The notes under the pieces are model-generated. The model made no database searches and was not told where the DNA came from. It saw only the letters and a list, made by a program, of their open reading frames with translations. The position numbers and the translations under genes are program-made. This document shows, piece after piece, positions 1 to 8,045 of a stretch of DNA of 14,580 nucleotides (its first letter is position 1; every line of letters starts with the position of its first letter). Location: NCBI GenBank assembly GCA_002440945.1, contig DJWG01000046.1, forward strand, positions 1 through 14,580. The letters run 5' to 3'. The stretch is from Rhodobacteraceae bacterium UBA6236 (GTDB taxonomy: Bacteria; Pseudomonadota; Alphaproteobacteria; Rhodobacterales; Rhodobacteraceae).

Positions 1-1917
1 CAGATGCTGCGCAAACACGGCGTGGTCAACAAGTTCGTCGAATTCTACGGCGAAGGCCTGGATCACCTGCCGCTGGCCGACCGCGCGACGATCGCCAACA
101 TGGCCCCCGAATACGGCGCCACCTGCGGCTTCTTCCCCATCGACAATGAAACGCTGCGCTACCTGCGCAACACCGGCCGCGACGAGGATCGCATCGCGCT
201 GGTCGAAGCCTATGCCAAGGAAAACGGCATGTGGCGCGGCCCGGACTACGCGCCGATCTACACCTCGACCCTGCACCTCGACATGGCCGAGATCGTCCCC
301 GCGATCTCGGGCCCCAAACGCCCGCAGGACTATGTTCCGCTGACCGACTCGGCGCGTGGCTTCTACCGCGTCGTCGCCGATTACCGCGGCGTGGACGTTT
401 CCTGCGATGCCAAGGACATGGGATCGGAAGGTGGCATTTCCGCCCCGCCGGCGGACCCGCGCCGCACCGCAGCCGTGGCTGGCACCGACTATGCGATCCG
501 CGACGGATCGGTGGTGATCGCGGCGATCACGTCCTGCACCAACACCTCGAACCCCTATGTGATGATCGGTGCGGGCCTCGTGGCCCGCAAGGCGCGCGCG
601 CTTGGCCTGACCCGCAAGCCCTGGGTCAAGACCTCGCTTGCGCCCGGATCGCAGGTGGTGGCGGAATACCTGAACGCCGCGAACCTGCAGGAAGACCTCG
701 ACGCCATCGGCTTCAACCTGGTGGGCTTCGGCTGCACGACCTGCATCGGCAACTCAGGCCCGCTGGGCGATCCGGCGATCTCGAAAGCGATTGCGGACAA
801 CGATCTGGTGGCCACGGCCGTCCTGTCGGGGAACCGCAACTTCGAGGGCCGCATCAGCCCTGACGTGCGCGCCAACTATCTGGCCAGCCCTCCGCTTGTC
901 GTCGCCTATGCCATCGCCGGTGACATGAACATCGACCTGACGAAGGATCCGCTGGGCCAGACCCCGGACGGCAAGCCGGTCTACCTGAAAGACATCTGGC
1001 CGACCTCGAAGGAAGTCTCGGATCTGGTCGAAGCGACCGTGACCCGCGCGGCCTTCCAGGCGAAATACGCCGATGTCTTCAAGGGCGACGCCCTCTGGCA
1101 GGCGGTCGAGACGACGGATTCGGAAACCTACGACTGGCCGCCGACCTCGACCTATATCCAGAACCCGCCCTATTTCCGCGGCATGTCGAAGGACGCGGGG
1201 CACATCTCGAACATCCGAGGCGCGCGCATCCTTGCGATCCTCGGCGACATGATCACCACCGACCACATCAGCCCCGCGGGTTCGTTCAAGCCGACCACGC
1301 CGGCCGGCAAGTATCTGACCGAACGTCAGGTCGCTCCGGCGGACTTCAACAGCTACGGTTCGCGCCGCGGCAACCACGAAGTCATGATGCGCGGCACCTT
1401 CGCCAATATCCGCATCAGGAACGAGATGCTGGATGGCGTCGAAGGCGGCTACACCAAGGGGCCGGACGGACAGCAGACCTCGATCTACGACGCCTCGATG
1501 GCCTATCAGGCGGCGGGCGTGCCGCTGGTGATCTTCGGCGGCATCGAATACGGCGCCGGCTCCAGCCGCGACTGGGCGGCCAAGGGCACCAACCTTCTGG
1601 GCGTCAAGGCCGTGGTGGCCGAATCGTTCGAACGTATCCACCGGTCGAACCTGATCGGCATGGGCGTCATTCCGTTCGAATTCCTGCCGGGTGAAAACCG
1701 CAAGACGCTCGGCCTGAAGGGCGACGAGACCGTCACCATCGAAGGTCTGGAAGGCAAGATCGCACCGCTGAGCCTGGTGCCCTGCACCATCACCTACGCG
1801 GACGGCACCACGAAGACGATCCAGATCAAGAGCCGGATCGATACCGAGGTCGAAATCGAATACCTCGAAAACGGCGGCGTGCTGCACTATGTGCTGCGGA
1901 ACCTCGCCAAGGCCTGA
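1..1917 (+). CDS. acnA: Aconitate hydratase AcnA, C-terminal part (5' end outside window)
   Basis: Aconitase interconverts citrate and isocitrate in the TCA cycle, using a [4Fe-4S] cluster in the cytoplasm. The frame is open from base 1, so the roughly 638 visible residues are the C-terminal two thirds or so of a protein that is usually about 890-920 residues long. Counting the Met at base 4 as residue 1, the three cluster-ligand cysteines are visible: C178 in SCTNTSNP, and C244 and C247 in GFGCTTCIGN. The C-terminal swivel domain is intact, with GDMITTDHISPAG, YGSRRGNHEVMMRGTF, and GIEYGAGSSRDWAAKGT followed by GVKAVVAESFERIHRSN. These mark the AcnA/IRP-like type rather than AcnB. The gene stands alone, ends in TGA at 1917, and is followed at once by a strong terminator. 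No frameshift or missing active-site residue is seen in the visible part. The promoter and N-terminus are not in the window. Confidence 0.98.
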   Translation, partial: QMLRKHGVVNKFVEFYGEGLDHLPLADRATIANMAPEYGATCGFFPIDNETLRYLRNTGRDEDRIALVEAYAKENGMWRGPDYAPIYTSTLHLDMAEIVPAISGPKRPQDYVPLTDSARGFYRVVADYRGVDVSCDAKDMGSEGGISAPPADPRRTAAVAGTDYAIRDGSVVIAAITSCTNTSNPYVMIGAGLVARKARALGLTRKPWVKTSLAPGSQVVAEYLNAANLQEDLDAIGFNLVGFGCTTCIGNSGPLGDPAISKAIADNDLVATAVLSGNRNFEGRISPDVRANYLASPPLVVAYAIAGDMNIDLTKDPLGQTPDGKPVYLKDIWPTSKEVSDLVEATVTRAAFQAKYADVFKGDALWQAVETTDSETYDWPPTSTYIQNPPYFRGMSKDAGHISNIRGARILAILGDMITTDHISPAGSFKPTTPAGKYLTERQVAPADFNSYGSRRGNHEVMMRGTFANIRIRNEMLDGVEGGYTKGPDGQQTSIYDASMAYQAAGVPLVIFGGIEYGAGSSRDWAAKGTNLLGVKAVVAESFERIHRSNLIGMGVIPFEFLPGENRKTLGLKGDETVTIEGLEGKIAPLSLVPCTITYADGTTKTIQIKSRIDTEVEIEYLENGGVLHYVLRNLAKA

Positions 1918-1942
1918 ACGGGCCGGATCAAAGACTGGAAAG

Positions 1943-1970
1943 GCCCCGGGTTCATCACCCGGGGCTTTTT
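1943..1970 (+). terminator. Rho-independent terminator of acnA
   Basis: A perfect 9-base-pair GC-rich stem (GCCCCGGGT at 1943-1951 pairing with ACCCGGGGC at 1957-1965) encloses a 5-base loop and is followed by TTTTT. A-rich bases before the stem can pair with the T run and extend it. It starts 25 bases after the acnA stop codon. On the minus strand the tail is poor in T, so it is less likely to stop transcripts arriving from ccmG. Confidence 0.93.
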
Positions 1971-2234
1971 CATTCCAACGGAAACACTCTTATTCCCGGT
2001 CAGGTTGCAGATTTCAAACCAGGACCATGCAATCACCTGATATCTGACGCAAGTTCTGGCCATGCGGCTGAAAACGATTTTAGCCTTTGTAGCGAGTTGG
2101 TTTGAATGACGGACATCTTTCGGCGGATGTGCATCCCGCTTTGCGAAATCCTTGTCTTCATTTTCTGGATCGCGCTCATCCACGGCCACTGACGGCCTTG
2201 GGTGATGCGCCCTTCGGCCCGAAAGTCAGGCCAT
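1971..2234. other. Non-coding gap between acnA and ccmG
   Basis: This stretch separates the converging acnA and ccmG genes and is visibly richer in A and T than the flanking genes, especially 1979-2110. No conserved gene is recognised. On the plus strand there is a promoter-like pair, TTGCAG (2005-2010) and TGCAAT (2028-2033), with a 17-base spacer. It is flanked by the 6-base inverted repeat TCAGGT (2000-2005) and ACCTGA (2035-2040). A small hairpin follows at 2066-2085 (GGCT and AAAA pairing with TTTT and AGCC, one bulged G, loop CGA), then a short T-rich tail. A 28-residue hydrophobic reading frame runs from ATG at 2106 to TGA at 2192. No good terminator for the incoming ccm operon was found. 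All of these signals are weak and could be chance. Confidence 0.5.
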
Positions 2235-2774
2235 TCAGCCGCCAGCGGCCTCTTTCAAGGCCGGGCGCAGATCGCTTTCGATCACCCGCTGCACCAGGGG
2301 ACCGGTGATGCGTTTGATGACCCGGCCCTGACCGTCGATGACGAAGCTTTCCGGGGGCGCGGTCACCCCCCATTCAAAGCCCATCCGGGCCTTTTCGTCG
2401 GCGGTGATCCCGGCATAGGGATTGCCAAGTTCCTTCAGAAACGCCTGCGCGTCGTCAAGGCGGTCGCGGTAATTCACGCCGTAGACAGGGATGCCTTCCT
2501 TCGTCAGCGCCATCAGGTTCGGATGCTCGGCCCGGCAGGGTCCGCACCAGCTGGCCCAGAAGTTCACGATCTTGACCTTGCCGTCGGCAAGCTCTGCGGT
2601 GGTGAAGGCGGGCGCGCCGGGAAATTCGGCCCCCGTCACGGCAGGCGCCGCCTGTCCGATCAGCGCCGAGGGGATCGCGTTCGGGTCCGGCCGCGCCATG
2701 CCCCAGATGAAGACGCCGGCAAGCCCGAAGAACAGCACCGGCGGCAGCACCATCAGCGGCGAAAGCCTAGCCAT
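2235..2774 (-). CDS. ccmG: Cytochrome c maturation thiol-disulfide oxidoreductase CcmG (DsbE/HelX type)
   Basis: CcmG is a membrane-anchored periplasmic thioredoxin-like protein. It keeps the CXXCH cysteines of apocytochrome c reduced for heme attachment. The 179-residue product has an N-terminal membrane anchor (about residues 5-25) and then a thioredoxin fold. The redox site is WCGPC, with C77 and C80 inside NFWASWCGPCRAEHPN. The probable cis-proline is in GVTAPPESF (residues 136-144). The ATG at 2774 is chosen because it gives a normal anchor (MARLSPLMVLPP). The frame stays open 10 codons further upstream, but that extension lies inside ccmD and is arginine-rich. The start overlaps the end of ccmD by 8 bases, so translation is probably coupled. 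It is the last gene of the ccmABCDG run, and the acidic sequence before the active site fits CcmG better than a general thioredoxin. Confidence 0.95.
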   Translation of the reverse strand: MARLSPLMVLPPVLFFGLAGVFIWGMARPDPNAIPSALIGQAAPAVTGAEFPGAPAFTTAELADGKVKIVNFWASWCGPCRAEHPNLMALTKEGIPVYGVNYRDRLDDAQAFLKELGNPYAGITADEKARMGFEWGVTAPPESFVIDGQGRVIKRITGPLVQRVIESDLRPALKEAAGG

Positions 2775-2925
2775 TCTGCTGCATCCTCGCCTCTTGCGCC
2801 GCAAGGGCCTTCCGCACCCGCGCCGACCGCCAGAGGCTGACGGCGATCAGCCCCGCCACCAGCACCAGCGACACCCCATAGGCCGACAGCACGGTTGCGG
2901 CGTATTTCCCCAGATCAGGCATCAT
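2767..2925 (-). CDS. ccmD: Heme exporter small membrane protein CcmD
   Basis: CcmD is a small single-span inner-membrane protein. It works with the CcmABC complex in releasing heme-loaded CcmE. This frame encodes 52 residues: a short N-terminus (MMPDLGKYAATVL), one hydrophobic helix at about residues 12-31, then a basic cytoplasmic tail (LWRSARVRKALAAQEARMQQ). That is the usual CcmD layout and length. Position is the strongest evidence, since it lies exactly between ccmC and ccmG. Its ATG at 2925 overlaps the ccmC stop in an ATGA arrangement, and its stop overlaps the ccmG start by 8 bases. A second ATG directly follows the first, so the start could be one codon later. CcmD sequences are poorly conserved, so the call depends on context plus topology. 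Confidence 0.92.
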   Translation of the reverse strand: MMPDLGKYAATVLSAYGVSLVLVAGLIAVSLWRSARVRKALAAQEARMQQNG

Positions 2926-3650
2926 GACATCCTCTCGCGTGCTTCCAGCGCCCGAAGACGGCGCGACCGGATCTCGGTCCGGGTGCGCAGCAGCACCAGC
3001 GCCACGAAGGCCAGAATGAAGCCCGCGATCGTCACCACCAGCGGCAGCCAGAACACATCCGAGACGTTTTCCTTGCGGTCCATCGACAGCGATGCGCCCT
3101 GATGCAGGCCCTGATTCCAGAACAGCACCGCATAGCGGCTCAGAAGCGCAAAGACCGAACCCACCACGCACAGCACCGACGTCAGGTCAGCGGCAACGTC
3201 GGGTGTCTCGATCGCTTCCCAAAGCGCGATATAGCCAAGGTAGAACAGGAACAGGATCAGGAACGAGGTCAGGCGCGGATCCCAGGCCCACCAGGTTCCC
3301 CACATCGGCTGGCCCCAGAAGGCCCCGGTCACCAAGGCGACCAGCGTCATGGTCAGCCCGATGGGGGCCGCCGCCTTGGCCGCCAAGGCCGAGACATGGT
3401 GCCGCCGGATCAGCCAGATCACCGAGGTGACAAGCATCATGATCCAGATATTGATCGCCAGCATGGCCGAAGGGACATGCAGGTAGATGATCTTGACTGT
3501 CGATCCCTGCCGGTAGTCATCCGGGGTGAAGAAGAACCCCCAGACCAGGCCGGTCACGGACAGCACCACCGCCGCCACGCTCACCCATGGCAGGATGGTG
3601 GCAGAGGTCTGCATGAACCGTTTCGGATTGGCATATTCCCAGATCGACAT
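2922..3650 (-). CDS. ccmC: Heme-handling membrane protein CcmC
   Basis: CcmC presents heme in the periplasm and is needed to attach it to the chaperone CcmE. The 242-residue product has about six membrane helices. It carries the heme-binding tryptophan-rich motif of the family, WGTWWAWDPRLTS (residues 117-129). The two conserved histidines expected as axial heme ligands are H58 in YLHVPSA and H183 in GLHQGAS. The N-terminus MSIWEYANPKRFM is typical for alphaproteobacterial CcmC and supports the ATG at 3650, although no strong ribosome binding site sits at the ideal distance. A 54-base gap separates it from ccmB upstream. Its stop overlaps the ccmD start by 4 bases. No defect is seen. Confidence 0.97.
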   Translation of the reverse strand: MSIWEYANPKRFMQTSATILPWVSVAAVVLSVTGLVWGFFFTPDDYRQGSTVKIIYLHVPSAMLAINIWIMMLVTSVIWLIRRHHVSALAAKAAAPIGLTMTLVALVTGAFWGQPMWGTWWAWDPRLTSFLILFLFYLGYIALWEAIETPDVAADLTSVLCVVGSVFALLSRYAVLFWNQGLHQGASLSMDRKENVSDVFWLPLVVTIAGFILAFVALVLLRTRTEIRSRRLRALEARERMS

Positions 3651-3704
3651 TTCGGCTTGCTAGCCCCTCTTTCCCGGACCCTCAACCCTTTATCACGCGC
3701 GGTT

Positions 3705-4361
3705 TCAGCGCAACCCTGCGCGGATTGCCGCAGCCGAGGCAAAGGGCAGAAGCGCGATGGTTCCCGCCGTGATCCCGGCCAGCAACAGAAGCGGCGTCCC
3801 GTTGGCAAGCCCGTCCGCGCCGCGCCGCGCGGCTTCGGCCCCGAAGATCAGGGTCGGCACATAAAGCGGCAGCACCAAGAGCGACATCAGAAGCCCGCCG
3901 CGCTTCACGCCCACCGTCAGCGCGGCGCCGAAGGTGCCGATGGCCGACAGCGCGGGCGTGCCCAGCAGAAGCGACAGCGCCAGCGGCTGAAAGCCCGGCC
4001 CCGGCAGGTGCAGAAGCACCCCCAGCACCGGCGCAATCAGCGTGAGCGGCAGGCCCGTGACGATCCAGTGCGCCAGCGCCTTGATGACGACCACGCCCTC
4101 CAGAGGGATCGGCGCGGTTGCCAGAAGGTCGAGCGAGCCGTCTTCGTGATCGAGCGCAAGGATGCGGTCAAGCGACAGAAGACAGGCCAAGAGCGCCCCG
4201 ACCCACAGGATCCCGGCGGCGATGCGCGACAGCACGGCGGCTTCGGCACCCACGCCGAAGGGCACCAGCGTCGCCACCAGCAGGAAGAAGGCGAGGCCCA
4301 GACCGAAACCGCCGCCCGACCGCACCGAAAGCCGCAGGTCGCGGATCAGGACCGCGATCAA
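3705..4361 (-). CDS. ccmB: Heme exporter permease CcmB
   Basis: CcmB is the integral-membrane partner of the ATPase CcmA in the CcmABCD complex of system I cytochrome c biogenesis. The 218-residue product is strongly hydrophobic with about six predicted spans. Recognisable family segments are the N-terminal [14 protein letters not shown] and the middle [18 protein letters not shown]. The length is normal for the family. The ATG at 4361 overlaps the end of ccmA by 4 bases, so translation is probably coupled to ccmA. The 54 bases after its stop hold no clear terminator, so transcription most likely continues into ccmC. Confidence 0.96.
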   Translation of the reverse strand: MIAVLIRDLRLSVRSGGGFGLGLAFFLLVATLVPFGVGAEAAVLSRIAAGILWVGALLACLLSLDRILALDHEDGSLDLLATAPIPLEGVVVIKALAHWIVTGLPLTLIAPVLGVLLHLPGPGFQPLALSLLLGTPALSAIGTFGAALTVGVKRGGLLMSLLVLPLYVPTLIFGAEAARRGADGLANGTPLLLLAGITAGTIALLPFASAAAIRAGLR

Positions 4362-5014
4362 AGGAATGCCTCGCCGAAGTCGCCCTCGAAGGCGGTGCTG
4401 CGGCCACCTTCCGCCGGCGAACGCGCACGGAAGGGCGTCAAGTCCAGCACCTCGGCCGCGGACAGTCCCAGATCGATATGGGTGGCGATCACCGCCGCGC
4501 CGCCCTGCCCCAGATGGCCGGCAACCGCCCGCCCGAACAGCGCGACCGATTCAGTATCCAGCGACACCGTTGGTTCATCCAGCACCCAGATCGGCCGCCC
4601 CGTGACCAGAAGCCGCGCAAGCCCCAGCCGCCGCTTCTGCCCCGCCGACAGATTGGCCGCCATCCGGTCGGCAAGCGTGGTCAGGTTCATGGCGCGAAGC
4701 GCCTCCTCGATCCCGCCCGCGCCATAGATGGCCGCCCAGAACCGCAGGTTCTCGGCCACCGTCAGGGTGGATTTCAGGCCATCGGCATGGGCGGCATAGG
4801 CGATCGCGTCAGGAATGCAGGAAACCTGCCCCGCCAGCGGCGCCTGCAACCCCGCCAGCGTGCGCAAGAGCGTCGTCTTGCCGATGCCGTTCGGCCCCCG
4901 CAGGATCAGAAGCCCGCCCGCAGGAAGGGAAAAGTCCACACCCTCAAGCACCGGCACGCCGCCCCGGGCCACGGCCAGCGCCTTGACCGACAGGATCGCG
5001 GCAGAAGCTGTCAT
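4358..5014 (-). CDS. ccmA: Cytochrome c biogenesis ATP-binding protein CcmA
   Basis: CcmA is the ATPase of the CcmABCD complex. ATP hydrolysis drives release of holo-CcmE from CcmC in the inner membrane. The 218-residue product has a Walker A motif (GPNGIGKTT, residues 40-48), an ABC signature (LSAGQKRR, 122-129), a Walker B motif with catalytic glutamate (IWVLDEP, D146 and E147) and the switch histidine in IATHI (H179). Where the Q-loop glutamine is expected the sequence reads AAHADGLKS (residues 74-82), with no Gln. This may be a lineage feature rather than a defect, because the other motifs are intact. It overlaps the preceding Mth938-like gene by 4 bases and ccmB by 4 bases. Confidence 0.97.
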   Translation of the reverse strand: MTASAAILSVKALAVARGGVPVLEGVDFSLPAGGLLILRGPNGIGKTTLLRTLAGLQAPLAGQVSCIPDAIAYAAHADGLKSTLTVAENLRFWAAIYGAGGIEEALRAMNLTTLADRMAANLSAGQKRRLGLARLLVTGRPIWVLDEPTVSLDTESVALFGRAVAGHLGQGGAAVIATHIDLGLSAAEVLDLTPFRARSPAEGGRSTAFEGDFGEAFL

Positions 5015-5376
5015 TCCGGCTGGACCGGCAAGAGCGCCGCCGCAACGCGACGGCCTTCCGACAGCAGCACATTGTAGGTGCGCGCCGCGGCCGGGCTGTC
5101 CATCGGCTCGACCCCGATGCCCGCCGCTTCCAGCGCAAGGCGAAGATCCTTGGGCAGGTGCGCGATCAGCTTGCCGGTGCCCACAAGGATCACGTCGACC
5201 TCATCCCGCAATGCCAGCAGCGCCGCGACATCGGACATCCCGCCCCAGGACCGCGCGCCGACGGATGTGACGATCACCGCGCCCTTGATCACCTGGCCGC
5301 CGACACGGAAGAAATCCGGCCCGTACCCGTCGATGGGCCGGGCCGAAGTGAAGGTGATTTCCGTCAGGCGGATCAT
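5011..5376 (-). CDS. Mth938-like/DUF498 protein, bacterial relative of NDUFAF3
   Basis: The 121-residue product belongs to the Mth938/DUF498 domain family, which includes the mitochondrial complex I assembly factor NDUFAF3. The visible pattern is a short strand-rich start ([19 protein letters not shown]), then [13 protein letters not shown], then [19 protein letters not shown], and [20 protein letters not shown]. This is the whole small alpha/beta domain, and no signal peptide or membrane span is present. Its biochemical role in bacteria is not established. A part in respiratory complex I assembly is inferred from the eukaryotic relative. It lies 4 bases after secF and overlaps ccmA by 4 bases. 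It has no good ribosome binding site, so coupling to secF translation is likely. The association of this family with secDF in alphaproteobacteria is known from comparative genomics. Confidence 0.9.
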   Translation of the reverse strand: MIRLTEITFTSARPIDGYGPDFFRVGGQVIKGAVIVTSVGARSWGGMSDVAALLALRDEVDVILVGTGKLIAHLPKDLRLALEAAGIGVEPMDSPAAARTYNVLLSEGRRVAAALLPVQPE

Positions 5377-5380
5377 GGGA

Positions 5381-6358
5381 TCACGCGTCGATATTGGCGA
5401 ATTCGTTCGTGTCCTTCTTTTTCTTCTCGGCCTTCTCTGTCCGGTCCATGCCGATCATCAGAACGATGTTCTTGGCAACGAAGACCGAGGAATAGGTGCC
5501 CAGAAGGACGCCCATGAAGATCGCGAAGGAAAAGCCCCGGATCACGTCGCCGCCAAAGACCAGCATCGAGCCGACCGCGATCAGCGTCGTGATCGAGGTC
5601 ATCAACGTCCGGCTGAGGGTTTCGTTGACCGAGAGGTTCATCACGTCCTTCAGCGGCATGGTCTTGTACTTGACCAGGTTTTCCCGAAGCCGGTCGAAGA
5701 CCACCACCGTGTCGTTGATCGAATAGCCAAGGATCGTCAGCAAGGCCGCAATGATCGTCAGGTCGAACTTCAGCTGGAAAAGCGAGAAGATCCCGATGGT
5801 GATGAACACATCATGCAGAAGCGCCAGCACACCGCCCACGGCGAACTGCCATTCGAACCGCAGCCAGATATAGCCCATGATGGCCAGCGAGGTGAGGCCC
5901 ACCGCCATGACCGAGCTCCAGATCAGTTCGGACGACACCTTGGGGCCCACGGATTCGACCGAGGCAAAGCGGATCTGCGGGTCAAGCGTCTTCAGCGCCG
6001 CCTCGACCTGGGCGATGGTTTCCGGCGAAACCGCTTCGGTCTGGTCCAGCGCCGCCAGACGGATCTGCGCGACGTGCTGATCGGCGCGGAACGAGGGATC
6101 GAAGACCTCGGTGATCGCCACATCGCCCAGCGGCAGCTTTTCCAGCGCCTGACGCATCCCGCCCACATCGACGGCGGTCGTCGATTCGGTGCGGATCGTG
6201 GTGCCGCCCTTGAAGTCGATACCGAAGTTCAGGCCCATGATCGCCCAGATGATGAAGGCAATGATCATCAGGATCACCGAGCCGCCGAAGGTCAGCCACT
6301 GGTGCTTGAAGAAGTCGATGTTGGTCTTTTCGGGGGCCAGTCTCAGACGCCATGCCAT
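5381..6358 (-). CDS. secF: Protein translocase subunit SecF
   Basis: SecF pairs with SecD in the inner membrane and uses the proton motive force to help pull exported proteins out of the SecYEG channel. The 325-residue product has a first membrane span (about residues 22-43), then FGIDFKGGTTI (45-55) opening the periplasmic domain. A second block of five spans includes the hallmark GYSINDTVVVFDRLREN (211-227). The C-terminus is highly charged (DRTEKAEKKKKDTNEF). The ATG at 6358 is preceded by AAGGGGAAA at good spacing. The gene starts 14 bases after secD and is full length for the family. Confidence 0.98.
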   Translation of the reverse strand: MAWRLRLAPEKTNIDFFKHQWLTFGGSVILMIIAFIIWAIMGLNFGIDFKGGTTIRTESTTAVDVGGMRQALEKLPLGDVAITEVFDPSFRADQHVAQIRLAALDQTEAVSPETIAQVEAALKTLDPQIRFASVESVGPKVSSELIWSSVMAVGLTSLAIMGYIWLRFEWQFAVGGVLALLHDVFITIGIFSLFQLKFDLTIIAALLTILGYSINDTVVVFDRLRENLVKYKTMPLKDVMNLSVNETLSRTLMTSITTLIAVGSMLVFGGDVIRGFSFAIFMGVLLGTYSSVFVAKNIVLMIGMDRTEKAEKKKKDTNEFANIDA

Positions 6359-6372
6359 GATGTGTTTCCCCT

Positions 6373-8037
6373 TCAGACCGTGATCGTCTTAGGACGGCGC
6401 CATTCATACCAGCCGACCATCAGAAGCCGGGTGACATAGATGGCCGTGAAGACCGAGGTGATGATGCCAAGTGCCAGCGTCACGGCAAAGCCGCGCACCG
6501 GACCGGCACCGACGAAGAACAGCACCAGCGCCGTGATCATCGTCGTCAGGTTGGCGTCGATGATCGCGGGCAGCGCCCGTTCGTAGCCCAGTTCGATCGC
6601 GCGGGCGGGCGATTTCGCGGCGCGGAGTTCCTCGCGGATACGCTCGAAGATCAGCACGTTGGCATCGACCGCCATGCCGATGGTCAGCACGATCCCCGCG
6701 ATCCCCGGCAACGTCAGCGTCGCGTTGATGATGGTGAGGCCGCCCAGCAGCATCGCCATGTTGACCGACAGCGCCATGATCGCGAAGACCCCGAACAGCC
6801 CGTAAGAGGCGATCATGAAGGCCGCGACTGTGACGATCGCCACAAGCGTGGAAACCCGGCCCGCGTCGATGCTGTCCTGCCCCAGTTCCGGGCCGATGGT
6901 CCGCTGTTCAAGGAAGTTCAGACCGGCAGGCAACGCGCCCGAACGCAGCAGCACCGCGAGATCGGTCGAGGATTCCACCGTGAAGTTCCCGGTGATGATC
7001 CCCGATCCGCCCGGGATCGCGCTTTGGATCCGCGGGGCCGAGATGACCTTGCCGTCCAGCACGATGGCGAAAAGCTGGCCGATGTTTTCGGCGGTGTACT
7101 GCCCGAAGGCCCGCGCGCCGGTGGTGTCGAAGTTGAACGAAACCGCGGGCGCGCCGTTCTGGTCATAGGCCGGTGCCGCATTGACCAGATCGTCGCCGCT
7201 GACCACGGGACGGTCTTCGAGGATGTAGTAGATCCCCGGTTCATCCTCTGCGGGCGCCAGCACATTGCCTGCACCGGGCTTGGCGTTCGCATCCTGGGTG
7301 CGGCTGATCACCGGCTGGAAGGTCAGCTTGGCGGTCGTGCCGATCAGCGCCTTCAATTCCTCGGCGGAGCCAAGGCCCGGCACCTGGATCAGGATGCGGT
7401 CGGCGCCCTGACGCAGGATCGTCGGTTCGCGAGTCCCCGCGGCATCGACCCTGCGGCGGATGATCTCCAGCGCCTGCTGCATGGTGCGGTCGTTCGTTGC
7501 GGCCTTTTCGGCGTCCGACAGGCGCACGGTGATGGTATTGCCTTCGCCGGTGATCTCGAAGGTGCTTTGTCCGACGCCGGTCAGCGAAACGACGGGGGCC
7601 GAAAGCGTCTTCGCCGCCGCAACCGCCGCGGCCAGGGCTTCGGGCTTTTCGATCTGGATCTTCAATTCGCCATCGGGCGCGGGCGCACGGCGGACGCCGC
7701 CGATTTCGGCACGCTTGTCCCCCAGAACCCGGCGCATTTCCGGCCAGAGCGCCTGCATCCGCGACTTGTAGACATCGGCAAGCTTCACTTCGGCCAGCAG
7801 ATGCGCCCCGCCGCGCAGGTCAAGGCCCAGCGAGAGGATCTTCGAGGGCAGCCAATCGGGCCAAAGCGCCTGCGCCGCCGCATCGGCTTCGGTCGTAGCG
7901 CCGGTCTTCTGGATCCGTTCTACGGCGTCGTTATGCTGTTCGACCCGGTCGTAGAACAGGTTCGGCGCAGCCGCGGCCAGGCCCAGAAGGCAGAGCCCCC
8001 AGATGATCAGCTTCTTCCACAGGGGGAACTGCAACAT
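6373..8037 (-). CDS. secD: Protein translocase subunit SecD
   Basis: SecD is the larger partner of SecF in proton-driven protein export. The 554-residue product has an N-terminal span (about residues 8-26), then LGLDLRGGAHLL (70-81) leading into the large periplasmic P1 region, and a C-terminal block of five spans. The hallmark of that block is GMAVDANVLIFERIREEL (about 454-471), whose Asp and Arg are the residues linked to proton movement. The stretch GLNFLEQRTIGPELGQDSI is the usual entry to the transmembrane block. The length is typical of alphaproteobacteria, where SecD and SecF are separate proteins. The ATG at 8037 lies 8 bases after the yajC stop. Its ribosome binding site is weak, which suggests coupling to yajC. 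Confidence 0.98.
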   Translation of the reverse strand: MLQFPLWKKLIIWGLCLLGLAAAAPNLFYDRVEQHNDAVERIQKTGATTEADAAAQALWPDWLPSKILSLGLDLRGGAHLLAEVKLADVYKSRMQALWPEMRRVLGDKRAEIGGVRRAPAPDGELKIQIEKPEALAAAVAAAKTLSAPVVSLTGVGQSTFEITGEGNTITVRLSDAEKAATNDRTMQQALEIIRRRVDAAGTREPTILRQGADRILIQVPGLGSAEELKALIGTTAKLTFQPVISRTQDANAKPGAGNVLAPAEDEPGIYYILEDRPVVSGDDLVNAAPAYDQNGAPAVSFNFDTTGARAFGQYTAENIGQLFAIVLDGKVISAPRIQSAIPGGSGIITGNFTVESSTDLAVLLRSGALPAGLNFLEQRTIGPELGQDSIDAGRVSTLVAIVTVAAFMIASYGLFGVFAIMALSVNMAMLLGGLTIINATLTLPGIAGIVLTIGMAVDANVLIFERIREELRAAKSPARAIELGYERALPAIIDANLTTMITALVLFFVGAGPVRGFAVTLALGIITSVFTAIYVTRLLMVGWYEWRRPKTITV

Positions 8038-8045
8038 GGATAAAC

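Noticed and set aside
754..1887. 377-codon open frame antisense to acnA
   Set aside because: Composition is dominated by Arg, Asp, Gly and Val with no motif, and acnA on the other strand is unambiguous.
1887..2189. 100-codon minus-strand frame in the acnA-ccmG gap, running into acnA
   Set aside because: It needs a GTG start, reads antisense through the acnA terminator and 3' end, and shows no recognisable motif.
3102..4727. 541-codon open frame on the plus strand opposite ccmC, ccmB and ccmA
   Set aside because: It is rich in Arg, Gln, His and Pro with no domain or hydrophobic core, which is typical of antisense shadow frames in GC-rich DNA. The opposite strand encodes recognisable CcmA, CcmB and CcmC.
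7024..8043. 339-codon plus-strand frame antisense to secD
   Set aside because: No recognisable domain, and SecD on the minus strand carries all the family motifs.
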